Positions 43,823-51,800 of a stretch of 64,000 nt of DNA are shown in pieces. The translations under genes and the position numbers were made by a program. Numbering within the stretch: the first letter of the stretch is position 1; the number at the start of each line of letters is the position of its first letter. The notes beneath the pieces are model-generated. The model was not told where the DNA came from. It made no database searches and saw only the letters and a list, made by a program, of their open reading frames with translations. Source of the stretch: Streptomyces nigra (GTDB lineage Bacteria; Actinomycetota; Actinomycetes; Streptomycetales; Streptomycetaceae); NCBI RefSeq assembly GCF_003074055.1, contig NZ_CP029043.1:3588501-3652500 (forward strand). The letters run 5' to 3'.

Positions 43823-45187
43823 TCACCGGTCCAGCGATCGCCGCAGGTCGGTACGCCCAGCAATCAAGGTCGGCGAATGAGTAGCAAGCAGAAAATACGT
43901 ACCTGAAACTTCCGAGATTTCAGTCAAGTCTTCTACGAAAGTGGATTGCCACAAGACGTGCAGGGACAATTCAGGCTCGTCAATCATGACGAGCGTTCCC
44001 GGGCTGGATTCAAAGAGTAGCTTGTGAGCCAGGATGAACATCTGCTGCTCGCCGCTCGACAGATGAACTGGGCTAATATCCTCATCCAATGCTTCTGAGC
44101 TGATCTGGAAGCCGCGCTCTGCATCGATGCGGATCTTCTTCCCTTTATAGTGCCTCCGGAGAAACTCAATGAAGGGTTCTAGTCGGCGACGCAGCGGCTC
44201 GAAAGTAGAAAGCTTGTCCTTGGTGTCGCTTAGATAAGTTGAGATCAATGCAAGGGAGTCGGGGTTGTCGAGCGGTAGATCGGAGATCGATTCTTCAACT
44301 TCTGTAGCATCGATCAATCCAGTCGCGGCAAGAGAGGACCGCAGATCTTGCACTTCTTTGAATTCGCGAGCGATGTTTTGTGAACCGCCAAACGTTCGCT
44401 GGGAGCTCATCGCTGCGAAGACCCGCCTTGGGAAATCACGGTCAAGGTTCTGGGAGGCCGTCCCGTATAGAGACTTGTATCGTTGGACTTCATCATTGAT
44501 GTGAAGCACCGCAGCCTCAATGGCAGCCACAACGTCAACGGTGTCGCCCGTTCCCCTTTTTCTGGGGCGTTTCCTCCGCGCCGGGGCAAGTCGCTGATCG
44601 GATACAAGTAGTGCAGGGAAAGAGCGTGGGATCTGAGCTACCCACACCGGGACCGGCTCTTTGTGCCGTGAGGCGAGACGGAGAAGACGAGAAGCCTCTC
44701 TGTGCAGAGGCTCTGTCTGATCGTTTCCCATAAATCGCGTAAGCAGGGCATGTCGTTCGTAATCCGATAGCTCTGCCCAATCCTGGTCCTCCATGAATGG
44801 AGGGATGACGCCCGGCTTATATTCCCAGTGCTTGGGCTTAAGATGGTTCCGATTTAGCAGAATGCTTAGCGTTCCGCTGGATTTACGGGAAACCTCAAGT
44901 CGCGCGTTCTCGAATTCTAGAATGATGCGGTCAAATTTAATCGCCGCCAGTGAAGCCCACTCGCATCGACTAATCCAATCGATCGTGCGCAGGATCGTCG
45001 ACTTTCCAGTTCCGTTCGCCCCGGTGAGCATGGTGGGTTCGTGGACGTCCAATGCGAAATCTTGAAGAGGTGATCCAAAAAGGCCATGCACGGTGTAATT
45101 CATCAAATGGCCAAAACGAAACACCCGCGCCGAGTCCCCGGCGTGAGGATCCGGGTCACCTAGGTGTTCCGGAAAGCTGTCTTCCAT
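43823..45187 (-). CDS. ariA: ABC-type AAA ATPase, AriA-like (PARIS-like system)
   Basis: A 454-aa soluble ATPase. Walker A is LTGANGTGKST (about 54-64), followed by a long coiled/helical insertion (about 110-350); the ABC signature is LSSGEQQMF (about 380), Walker B TLVMIDEPELSLH (about 402-414) and the switch His is in LLATHSPTL (about 433-441). In PARIS, AriA forms a scaffold that holds the TOPRIM effector until it senses phage anti-restriction proteins such as Ocr. ATG 45187; AGGA is directly upstream. It is transcribed with ariB, which follows immediately. Confidence 0.8.
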   Translation of the reverse strand: MEDSFPEHLGDPDPHAGDSARVFRFGHLMNYTVHGLFGSPLQDFALDVHEPTMLTGANGTGKSTILRTIDWISRCEWASLAAIKFDRIILEFENARLEVSRKSSGTLSILLNRNHLKPKHWEYKPGVIPPFMEDQDWAELSDYERHALLTRFMGNDQTEPLHREASRLLRLASRHKEPVPVWVAQIPRSFPALLVSDQRLAPARRKRPRKRGTGDTVDVVAAIEAAVLHINDEVQRYKSLYGTASQNLDRDFPRRVFAAMSSQRTFGGSQNIAREFKEVQDLRSSLAATGLIDATEVEESISDLPLDNPDSLALISTYLSDTKDKLSTFEPLRRRLEPFIEFLRRHYKGKKIRIDAERGFQISSEALDEDISPVHLSSGEQQMFILAHKLLFESSPGTLVMIDEPELSLHVLWQSTFVEDLTEISEVSGTYFLLATHSPTLIAGRTDLRRSLDR

Positions 45188-45617
45188 TCCTGCCCTCGCT
45201 TAGTTCAGTGGCTAAGGTCAACGGTAGCTCAAAACACGTCGGCCTGACCGGTTTCTCGGAACCTCTCCGACGATGCCAGTCAACGACTTGGAATGCCCAG
45301 GAAGTGAGCGCATGCGCGGCGACCAGCGCCACCGGTGTCTGTTCGGTCCTCTGCTGACGTCCGTTGGCACAGCTAGCAGCTCGCTCGGCGGCCGTGGACT
45401 TGCCGAGTTAGCTGTCCTGTTCCTCTGGAGGCGCAGCCAGCCGGGCCGTTTTGACATCAACGAGTGACATCAACAGCCACGTACATCAGCGCACGACCAT
45501 GCAGCAGCGCGGGCCGAGTATCGCAGTGCAGTGGGACTGAGTTGCTGGTTGGGGGGACGCGCAGCCAGCGGGTACGCGCCTACGGATCAGATGTCACGCC
45601 CTAGTGAGCCCTATGCG
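45188..45617. other. Intergenic region upstream of ariA
   Basis: 430 bp with no convincing gene; short frames here lack codon bias. It contains two direct copies of GACATCAAC (45454-45462, 45467-45475) 13 bp apart and should contain the ariA promoter. Confidence 0.45.
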
Positions 45618-46184
45618 CTAACCGCACGAGTCACAACCGCCCGTCGAGGGTAGTTGAACGAAGCAGCGCTCACAGATCCGCAGAGGCTTTTCGACGCTTT
45701 GATGGCGCCGATCGACGGTGGCCTGCAGCCTGGGAGCGAGGGCCGGCACTCCACCGCCAGGTGGCAGGCTCGCGCCAAAGTAGCTGTAGCAAGCAAGGCG
45801 CGCCTTGGCAGCGTGATGCTCGCGCTCCAGTTCATCCTCCACCGGCGGCTCCCCAGCGATCGCCAGAACTTCCTTGTAGCCGCTGCCCACCTTCCCGTCG
45901 TCTGTGTGCACCACCAGAGCTGTCAGCGGCGGGTCGCCGCGACGGTGTGCTTCACGCACCACCCGACCCAAGACCGGACCGATCCAGTTATGCAAGAGAG
46001 TCTTGGTCCGGATGCCTGTCCTACTTTGGATCTCCTCGGCCAGAGCCTTGTAGGTGATCACAGCGTGGTACGTCTGCGCCACACCTACAAGGATCGAGTA
46101 CGCCTCAGCGGCCCAGGCTTCGCGTGCCTTTTGAGCTGTCGGCATGCTGACATCGGACACGCCCTCAGACTCCCCCTGTGCCAT
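45618..46184 (-). CDS. Unknown protein with C-terminal zinc ribbon, next to defence genes
   Basis: About 188 aa, no family recognised. An N-terminal helical domain (AEAYSILVGVAQTYHAVITYKALAEEIQSRTG, about 28-60) looks like a small winged helix. A central conserved-looking segment (GPVLGRVVREAHRRGDPPLTALVVHTDDGKVGSGY) follows, then a charged region and a C-terminal CxxC...CxxC ribbon (ICERCFVQLPSTGGCDSCG). ATG 46184 has GGGGTGGGG upstream; GTG 46190 or ATG 46145 are alternatives. Divergent from the NOV_C nuclease gene. Confidence 0.55.
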   Translation of the reverse strand: MAQGESEGVSDVSMPTAQKAREAWAAEAYSILVGVAQTYHAVITYKALAEEIQSRTGIRTKTLLHNWIGPVLGRVVREAHRRGDPPLTALVVHTDDGKVGSGYKEVLAIAGEPPVEDELEREHHAAKARLACYSYFGASLPPGGGVPALAPRLQATVDRRHQSVEKPLRICERCFVQLPSTGGCDSCG

Positions 46185-46498
46185 CCCCACCCCGTAACGC
46201 TCTCAATAGTCGGTGCCAGCGTGCATCCTCCCCCATGGCAGGCGCAGGGCACCATCTGCTCTCGGTTACCTCCATATGCCAATCGGTACGCCAACAGCAG
46301 CGCACAGCGGCAGCTGTCGGCAGTCTGGATACCCCAAGCGGCCGTTCATTGACACTCGACCACGGCCTGAAGAGCGGGAAGGTCGTCAGGCGTAGCGGCA
46401 CCATGCCTGCCGCATGTCTTCGCTTCCGAACGCCTCGTCAGGTCGTCTCAAGCCTGACAAGATCGGCAGAGATCCAAAGGTGGCATTCAGGGGGGACC
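46185..46498. other. Divergent region between the zinc-ribbon gene and the nuclease gene
   Basis: 314 bp. The frame of the nuclease is open through most of it, but codon bias and a ribosome site are only seen at 46499. Presumably contains both promoters; no clear operator seen. Confidence 0.4.
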
Positions 46499-47533
46499 GT
46501 GCCCGTAAACAAGTGGTGGCGCCACGACCCGAACGAGCGGTACTGGCTTGAGATCACGAACCGTGAAGACATTGGCACCAACCTGCTCGCGCCGCAACGT
46601 GACGATGGGGGTAAGCCCTACTGGTCTTATGCGCTCGTCCGTGAGGTGCGGCCAGGTGACCTCGTGCTGCACTGGGACAAGAAGCACGGACCCGGTGTGG
46701 TCGGCTACTCCCGTGTTCAGGGCGAGGCTTTCGGATCCATGATCACTTGGCAAAGCCGGGGTACCTACGGCCGCCAGCGCGGCGCATCAGGACCAGAACC
46801 CGCCTGGCAGGCCCCCCTCGGGGGGTATCGGCAGTTGAAGCGTCCGGTCACGCAGGCCCGTCTGCGTGACATCGAGCCGCGTATACAGTCCCTGCTGGAT
46901 CGTCTCAAGGAGGAAGTAAAAGGGCCTCTCTACTTGCCCTTCGTCTTCTCAGAGACACGGCCGCTTCGCGCCATGCAGGGGTACCTGACCAAGTTCCCGC
47001 GAGTCCTGGTAGAGGAACTTCCTGAGCTGCTGGAACTGCGTCAGGTCGCGATATCTGAGCCTCATGAGCCAAGTACACCCAACCTTCGGACCTCGTCACC
47101 GCTCCGGTCGCCTGAGTCGACCGGTTACGGTCGACAGCGTGATGCCGAGCGGCGGCGGGCTGTCGAGCGGTATGCGATGGACCTTGTACTCGGTCACTAT
47201 CGCTCACTGGGCTACGAGGTCGAGGACGTGGGCGACCACTCCCCTTGGGACATCACCGTGCGCAAGGACGGGGCTGAGTCTCATATAGAGGTGAAGGGCA
47301 GCACTACGACGCGTGAAGCCATCGATCTAACCGAAGGAGAGGTCCGCCACGCTGAAGGCCTGCCGACCTGCCTCATAGTGGTAGATCAGATCGAACTGGA
47401 TGCCGATCTTCGATGCCGTGGCGGGCGATGGCGCACGTGGGTCGACTGGACACCGAGTCGCGAAGAGCTCGTGGCCACTGCATATCGCTACCCACTTCCT
47501 GAGGATGCCCGTACAGGCCGTCCTTCGGCCTGA
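46499..47533 (+). CDS. EVE-like/NOV_C (DUF3883) putative restriction nuclease
   Basis: A 344-aa protein. The N-terminal part (VNKWWRHDPNERYWLEITNREDIG...YWSYALVREVRPGDLVLHWD) resembles EVE/PUA-like readers of modified bases. The C-terminal NOV_C/DUF3883 domain has the PD-(D/E)xK pattern PWDITVRKDG...SHIEVKGS (Asp about 246, Glu and Lys about 258-260). Reader plus nuclease is the layout of modification-dependent (type IV) restriction. GTG 46499 follows GGGGGG by 4 nt. The cytosine methyltransferase gene on the element raises the question of self-protection. Activity is inferred. Confidence 0.7.
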   Translation: MPVNKWWRHDPNERYWLEITNREDIGTNLLAPQRDDGGKPYWSYALVREVRPGDLVLHWDKKHGPGVVGYSRVQGEAFGSMITWQSRGTYGRQRGASGPEPAWQAPLGGYRQLKRPVTQARLRDIEPRIQSLLDRLKEEVKGPLYLPFVFSETRPLRAMQGYLTKFPRVLVEELPELLELRQVAISEPHEPSTPNLRTSSPLRSPESTGYGRQRDAERRRAVERYAMDLVLGHYRSLGYEVEDVGDHSPWDITVRKDGAESHIEVKGSTTTREAIDLTEGEVRHAEGLPTCLIVVDQIELDADLRCRGGRWRTWVDWTPSREELVATAYRYPLPEDARTGRPSA

Positions 47534-47734
47534 CCTAAGTGGGATCCCCAGATGTGGTGAACGACCTGGGCTCTTACCAGGGTGGGCGCCGGCCGAGCCG
47601 AGGCGGCTCCGTCTCAGTTTCCGTCTCATTCAATCCCGTTCGGAGCCGTCCACAGCGGTTCACGCGGCGGGCGAGGATGCGCGAATGAACGAGGTTGAAC
47701 GGCCCTGAATGACCCTCTGGCCAGCACGAACAGA
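47534..47734. other. Right end of the element
   Basis: 201 bp without a gene, containing the second 21-bp repeat (47608-47628) 106 bp before the attachment core. Confidence 0.5.
47608..47628 (+). repeat. 21-bp repeat near attR (candidate integrase arm sites)
   Basis: Exact copy, same orientation, of 29307-29327, with two CCGTCTCA octamers 12 bp apart. Confidence 0.65.
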
Positions 47735-47789
47735 CCTCGAAAGCGAGTGTGGCGCAAGTCACCGAGGGTTCAAATCCCTCCGCTACCGC
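47735..47789 (+). repeat. Right attachment site (attR), 55-bp direct repeat
   Basis: Identical to 29206-29260. Only the 3' part of tRNA-Ser is present; the preceding bases do not form an anticodon 5' arm or acceptor, so it is not a tRNA gene. Confidence 0.9.
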
Positions 47790-47794
47790 TCTGG

Positions 47795-47822
47795 AAGGGC
47801 CTCGTCGCAAGACGGGGCCCTT
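47795..47822 (+). terminator. Original host terminator of tRNA-Ser(CGA)
   Basis: 12-bp stem AAGGGCCTCGTC with GACGGGGCCCTT (one T-G pair) and loop GCAA, right after attR; displaced from its tRNA by the insertion. Confidence 0.7.
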
Positions 47823-47932
47823 CGTGCTGTTGATCTCCGTGGAGGCGTGGAGGCTACACTCACCGCCGGAAACACGGGGCCCTTTCCGGCTCTTTCGACG
47901 CGCTGGGCACAGCAGCCACAGGGGAGGCCGCG

Positions 47933-48112
47933 ATGGCGGTGAATGGCAAGAAGATCGCCGTCTACCTGATCGTGGTCTTCGCGCTCTACGTGATCATCAC
48001 CGACCCGGCCAAGGCCGCCGACTACGTCCAGGTCGGGTTCGAGGGGATCTCGGACGCCGCCCAGGCCGTCGGGGAGTTCATGACCTGGATCGCCAACGGA
48101 GGAGACTCATGA
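47933..48112 (+). CDS. Small 59-aa membrane protein
   Basis: ATG 47933 with GGGGAGG 6-7 nt upstream. Sequence MAVNGKKIAVYLIVVFALYV: a single transmembrane helix (about 8-24) followed by a soluble amphipathic helix (AADYVQVGFEGISDAAQAV). The TGA overlaps the ATG of the Dabb gene (ATGA), which supports it as a real translated gene. No family name known to me. Confidence 0.75.
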   Translation: MAVNGKKIAVYLIVVFALYVIITDPAKAADYVQVGFEGISDAAQAVGEFMTWIANGGDS

Positions 48113-48402
48113 TCCGCCACCTCGTCCTGTTCAAGCTCGACGAGGGCGTCGAGCGCGACGACCCCCGGGTGGTGGAGGGCGTCGAGGCCTTCCGCTCGCT
48201 GGAGGGCAAGATCCCCGAGATCCGGTCCTGGGAGCTGGGCTGGAACCTCAGCGACCGCCCCATCGCCTACGACTTCGCCATCAACTCCGCCTTCGACGAC
48301 CAGGCCGCCCTGCGCACCTATGTGGACCACCCCGAGCACCAGGCGGGCGTCGCCCTGTGGCGGGAGTTCAGCAGCTGGGTGATCGCCGACTACGAATTCT
48401 GA
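48109..48402 (+). CDS. Dabb-family (stress-responsive A/B barrel) protein
   Basis: A 97-aa protein starting MIRHLVLFKLDEGVERDD. The ferredoxin-like alpha/beta barrel pattern HLVLFKL...IRSWELGWNL...YDFAINSAFDDQAALRTYVDHPEHQ is typical of Dabb dimers. Some relatives are cyclases, others are of unknown role. It is translationally coupled to the small membrane protein upstream. A hairpin terminator follows at 48445. Confidence 0.85.
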   Translation: MIRHLVLFKLDEGVERDDPRVVEGVEAFRSLEGKIPEIRSWELGWNLSDRPIAYDFAINSAFDDQAALRTYVDHPEHQAGVALWREFSSWVIADYEF

Positions 48403-48444
48403 GGCACGGCACCCCCGGGCGCACGCCCCTTTCCCGAGCCCTCC

Positions 48445-48461
48445 GCCCCCCGGCGGGGGGC
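48445..48461 (+). terminator. Terminator after the Dabb gene
   Basis: GCCCCCC/GGGGGGC stem with a 3-nt loop followed by CTTTC. Confidence 0.6.
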
Positions 48462-48590
48462 TTTCGCGTGTCCGGCGGGGTGACGGGCCCTCAACACGGG
48501 ATTATGCGGTACTTGAACACAATGAACTGTCTTGTGATGCTATGACCGCTTTTGACGGATGAGTTGATGGATCACGAGGTGGAGTTGACC

Positions 48591-49418
48591 GTGCCGGCCA
48601 GTACTGCGCCTCAAGCCCCGACGCAGGAGGAAACCCCCGCGTCCCCGCCGCGCAGCCGTGGCGCCGACACCCGGGCGCTCACCCAGGTCCTCTTCGGGGA
48701 GCTGAAGGAGCTCCAGCCGGGTACGCCGGAGCACAACCGCGTGCGCGCGGCGCTCATCGAGGCGAACCTCCCGCTCGTGCGCTACGCGGCCGCCCGCTTC
48801 CGCTCCCGCAACGAGCCGATGGAGGACGTGATCCAGGTCGGCACCATCGGCCTCATCAACGCCATCGACCGCTTCGACCCGGACCGGGGCGTGCAGTTCC
48901 CGACCTTCGCGATGCCGACCGTCGTCGGCGAGATCAAGCGCTACTTCCGCGACAACGTCCGCACGGTCCACGTGCCGCGCCGGCTGCACGAGCTGTGGGT
49001 CCAGGTGAACAGCGCCACCGAGGACCTCACGACCGCCTTCGGACGCACCCCCACCACCTCCGAGATCGCCGAGCGGCTGCGCATCACCGAGGACGAGGTC
49101 CTGTCCTGCATCGAGGCCGGGCGGTCGTACCACGCCACCTCGCTGGAGGCGGCGCAGGAGGGCGACGGGCTGCCCGGGCTGCTCGACCGGCTCGGCTACG
49201 AGGACCCCGCGCTGGACGGCGTGGAGCACCGCGACCTGGTCCGCCATCTCCTCGTCCAGCTCCCGGAGCGGGAACAGCGCATTCTGCTTCTGCGCTACTA
49301 CAGCAATCTCACCCAGTCGCAGATCAGTGCGGAACTCGGCGTTTCCCAGATGCACGTATCGCGGCTACTGGCGCGTAGCTTCCAGCGGCTCCGCTCGGCG
49401 AACCGTATCGACGCCTGA
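48591..49418 (+). CDS. sigF: SigB/SigF-family RNA polymerase sigma factor (SigF-like)
   Basis: About 275 aa. Region 2 has [34 protein letters not shown], region 3 follows from [19 protein letters not shown] to [12 protein letters not shown], and region 4 is [27 protein letters not shown]...[11 protein letters not shown]. The order and N-terminus (MPASTAPQ) match what I recall for streptomycete SigF, a late sporulation sigma. GTG 48591 follows GAGGTGGAG and is preferred; a TTG at 48552 and ATG at 48567 are in frame. No anti-sigma gene is adjacent. Confidence 0.88.
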   Translation: MPASTAPQAPTQEETPASPPRSRGADTRALTQVLFGELKELQPGTPEHNRVRAALIEANLPLVRYAAARFRSRNEPMEDVIQVGTIGLINAIDRFDPDRGVQFPTFAMPTVVGEIKRYFRDNVRTVHVPRRLHELWVQVNSATEDLTTAFGRTPTTSEIAERLRITEDEVLSCIEAGRSYHATSLEAAQEGDGLPGLLDRLGYEDPALDGVEHRDLVRHLLVQLPEREQRILLLRYYSNLTQSQISAELGVSQMHVSRLLARSFQRLRSANRIDA

Positions 49419-49686
49419 CCGCAAATCCGAGCGAGCCATCACCTGCGAGAGCGAATCGCTCACCAGGGCCGATGCCGACAGTTGAGAGCCAAAACGCCGT
49501 CAGACCCCCTGTACGCAGGGCTGATTCGGATCTCACATGTCGACATGTCACTACAGCGTGTTGCCGACATGTGACATTCTTCGGCTAGCGCGTTTGCCGC
49601 GGCTTCGGCTCCGGTATTCAGGTGAAGGCTGGCGTTCCTCGTTCGGAGCGTTCGCCACGACCGTCCCGCGACCCAGAGGGGGTGGC
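49419..49686. promoter_or_regulatory. Control region upstream of the second sigma gene, with ACATGT palindromes
   Basis: 268 bp. At 49535-49548 there is the perfect palindrome ACATGTCGACATGT, and a further half site GACATGTGACA at 49565-49575. Such spaced repeats upstream of a regulatory sigma gene are likely operator sequences; the binding protein is unknown. Confidence 0.45.
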
Positions 49687-50592
49687 ATGTCCGCAGACCA
49701 GGGCAGCTCGAAGGTGCTCACGCTCATGAAGAGCGAGTCGCCCGACGCCGCGCTCGACGTTTCGGCTCTCGAGGCCGTTCCGGCCCCGGCTCTTCCGGCA
49801 TCCGACATCACAGCCGTCCCGGCTTCGGCGGACATCGACACCCGCACCCTGTCCCGCTCCCTGTTCCTGCGGCTCGCCGCGCTGGACGAGAACAGCCCCG
49901 AGCGCGCGTATGTCCGGGACACCCTGATCGAGCTCAACCTCCCACTCGTGCGCTACGCGGCGGCCCGCTTCCGCTCGCGCAACGAGCCGATGGAGGACAT
50001 CGTCCAGGTCGGCACCATCGGCCTGATCAAGGCGATCGACCGCTTCGACTGCGAGCGGGGCGTGGAGTTCCCGACCTTCGCGATGCCGACGGTCGTGGGC
50101 GAGATCAAGCGGTTCTTCCGCGACACGTCCTGGTCGGTGCGCGTCCCGCGCCGGCTCCAGGAGCTGCGCCTGGCGCTGACCAAGGCCAGCGACGAGCTGT
50201 CCCAGAAGCTGGACCGCTCGCCGACCGTCACCGAACTCGCCGCCGTGCTGGGCGTGTCCGAGGAGGACGTCGTCGACGGCCTCGCGGTGGGCAACGCCTA
50301 CACCGCCTCCTCGCTGGACTCCCCGGCCCCGGAGGACGACGGCGGCGAGGGCTCGCTTGCCGACCGGCTCGGCTACGAGGACACCGCGCTGGAGGGCGTC
50401 GAGTACCGGGAGTCCCTCAAGCCGCTGCTGGCCAAGCTCCCGCCCCGCGAGCGGCGCATCATCATGCTGCGCTTCTTCGCCAACATGACCCAGTCGCAGA
50501 TCGGCGAGGAGGTCGGCATCTCCCAGATGCACGTCTCCCGGCTGCTCACCCGGACCCTGGCCCAACTGCGCGAGGGACTCATCTCCGACTGA
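49687..50592 (+). CDS. sigN: SigB/SigF-family RNA polymerase sigma factor (SigN-like)
   Basis: A 301-aa paralogue of the preceding sigma. ATG 49687 with AGAGGGGG upstream ([19 protein letters not shown]). Region 2: [32 protein letters not shown]; region 3: [25 protein letters not shown]; region 4: [27 protein letters not shown]. The order after SigF matches S. coelicolor sigF-sigN as I recall, where SigN works in subapical aerial compartments. Regions 2 are nearly identical to SigF, so promoter specificity overlap is likely. Confidence 0.85.
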   Translation: MSADQGSSKVLTLMKSESPDAALDVSALEAVPAPALPASDITAVPASADIDTRTLSRSLFLRLAALDENSPERAYVRDTLIELNLPLVRYAAARFRSRNEPMEDIVQVGTIGLIKAIDRFDCERGVEFPTFAMPTVVGEIKRFFRDTSWSVRVPRRLQELRLALTKASDELSQKLDRSPTVTELAAVLGVSEEDVVDGLAVGNAYTASSLDSPAPEDDGGEGSLADRLGYEDTALEGVEYRESLKPLLAKLPPRERRIIMLRFFANMTQSQIGEEVGISQMHVSRLLTRTLAQLREGLISD

Positions 50593-50630
50593 GCCTTCCC
50601 ATGTGACGGGGTGTCAGCCACCATGGCCCG

Positions 50631-51371
50631 ATGCTCCGCGCGATGTGGACGACCTCGACACCCGGCCGTCGGTCCGCCCTCCTGGGCGCGTCGGCGGCCG
50701 TCGTCGTCTGCGTGGGGGCCGGCCTGGCCTCGTGCGGGGGCGGTGGCGAGGGTGGTGAGGGGTTCGTCGCGACGGGGCCCGGGGGCGGGCCGTCCGGTAC
50801 TCCGGGGCCGACCGGGGCGGTGAGGCTGGTGCCGCTGCCGTCCGGGGGATCGGGTGACGCTGCCGAGCGGCGGGCGGTTCAGGGGCCCGGCTCGTCCACG
50901 ACCACGGAGGCGGGGGCGCCGGAAGCGGGTACGGAGGCCGCGAGCACCGTAGGGGGGCGACCGTCGGGCGGTTCCGGCCCCGGTCCCGTGGCGTCCGGGG
51001 CTCCTGGGGCCCCGGCCCCCTCCGCGAGCGCGCCGACGAGCCCGGCATCCCCGGCACCCGCCCCACCGGCGCGGCTCGTCACGAGCGAGCCGGTGCGCGA
51101 GCCCGCGGACCGGCGCTGGTGCGAGAAGGTGACGCTCGCCTTCCACAACGCGGGTGGTCGGCCGGTGCGTTCGGGCACCGTCATCTTCGGCAGCCATGTC
51201 ATCGGGGCGCTCGGCGTCGACTGGTCCACGGTGGAGTCGACGCACGATCTCCCGGCGCCCCTCGCGGCCGGCGCGCGGACCGAGCGGACCTGGACGGTGT
51301 GCGTGGACGCCTGGAGGGTGCCGCTCGGCATGCACGTCGAGACGCGGGACGTCTCCGTCCGGTGGGAGTAG
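50631..51371 (+). CDS. Putative lipoprotein with Pro/Gly-rich linker
   Basis: A 246-aa protein. The lipobox is LASC (about 32-35) after a hydrophobic signal, followed by a long low-complexity Gly/Pro/Ser region (about 36-150) and a globular C-terminal domain (about 155-245; WCEKVTLAFHNAGGRPVRSGTVIFGSHVIG) that looks like a beta-sandwich with a possible disulfide (two Cys, WCEK and WTVCVDAW). Probably displayed at the cell surface. No known function. Confidence 0.65.
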   Translation: MLRAMWTTSTPGRRSALLGASAAVVVCVGAGLASCGGGGEGGEGFVATGPGGGPSGTPGPTGAVRLVPLPSGGSGDAAERRAVQGPGSSTTTEAGAPEAGTEAASTVGGRPSGGSGPGPVASGAPGAPAPSASAPTSPASPAPAPPARLVTSEPVREPADRRWCEKVTLAFHNAGGRPVRSGTVIFGSHVIGALGVDWSTVESTHDLPAPLAAGARTERTWTVCVDAWRVPLGMHVETRDVSVRWE

Positions 51372-51399
51372 GGCCGTACTGCCGCCACTGCTCGCGGAG

Positions 51400-51594
51400 T
51401 TACTTCAGCGCCAGCCAGGCGACCGCGGCGACGATCACGACGGCGGCGATCACGCCGACGATCAGACCGATGCGCGGGCCGGAGGAAGCCTGGGGGCTTG
51501 CGGCGGCCTGCGGCCCCTCGTCGACGAAGGCGCGGAACATCTGGGTGCTGCCTGCGGGGTCGTGGTGGCCCTGGGGGCCCTGGGTGTTAGCCAT
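51400..51594 (-). CDS. Tail-anchored 64-aa protein
   Basis: Starts MANTQGPQGHHDPAGSTQMF. The N-terminal 40 residues are hydrophilic and the last 22 (GLIVGVIAAVVIVAAVAWLALK) form one transmembrane helix at the extreme C-terminus, a tail-anchored topology with the N-terminus in the cytosol. ATG 51594. Convergent with the lipoprotein gene. Function unknown. Confidence 0.65.
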   Translation of the reverse strand: MANTQGPQGHHDPAGSTQMFRAFVDEGPQAAASPQASSGPRIGLIVGVIAAVVIVAAVAWLALK

Positions 51595-51740
51595 GGCCCG
51601 AGACCCTAGCGAATGTGCCGGTGCGGCCCAAGTGGGGGACGCCGCTCCGCACACAGGTCCACACACCCCACGCCACCTGCACATTTACGGCCGCAATACT
51701 TGCCTTTGCCAAGTTTTTGCGGCCACACCCCCGGATTTAT

Positions 51741-51784
51741 TTGCCTGTAGCAACCAAGCACTGTCTATAGTTGCCCTGAGCAAC
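51741..51784. promoter_or_regulatory. MarR-type operator pair
   Basis: Two palindromes TTGC-N5-GCAA at 51741-51753 and 51771-51783 (the second extends to GTTGC/GCAAC), 30 bp apart, just upstream of the marR start. A third inverted repeat ACTTG/CAAGT lies at 51698-51714. Confidence 0.65.
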
Positions 51785-51800
51785 AAATACGGGAGGTGTG

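Larger units (their letters stand above)
29206..47789. mobile_element. 18.6-kb AICE (actinomycete integrative and conjugative element) in tRNA-Ser
   Basis: Bounded by a perfect 55-bp direct repeat (29206-29260, 47735-47789). It contains a tyrosine integrase, excisionase, Prim-Pol plus ATPase replication module, SpdB, FtsK-type TraB translocase, RRQRL, DUF2637 and DUF6284 proteins and a GntR repressor, the standard AICE backbone also known from pSAM2-like elements. Everything from int to DUF6284 is on the minus strand. Cargo lies at both ends: sigma factor/membrane protein at left, PARIS-like pair and nuclease at right. The cargo is visibly AT-richer than the host. Confidence 0.9.

Noticed and set aside
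45052..45460. Small frames upstream of ariA
   Set aside because: No ribosome sites, no codon bias, overlapping each other on both strands.
47735..47789. Second tRNA-Ser gene
   Set aside because: Only the 3' 55 bp are duplicated; acceptor 5' arm and D arm are missing, so it is an attachment site.
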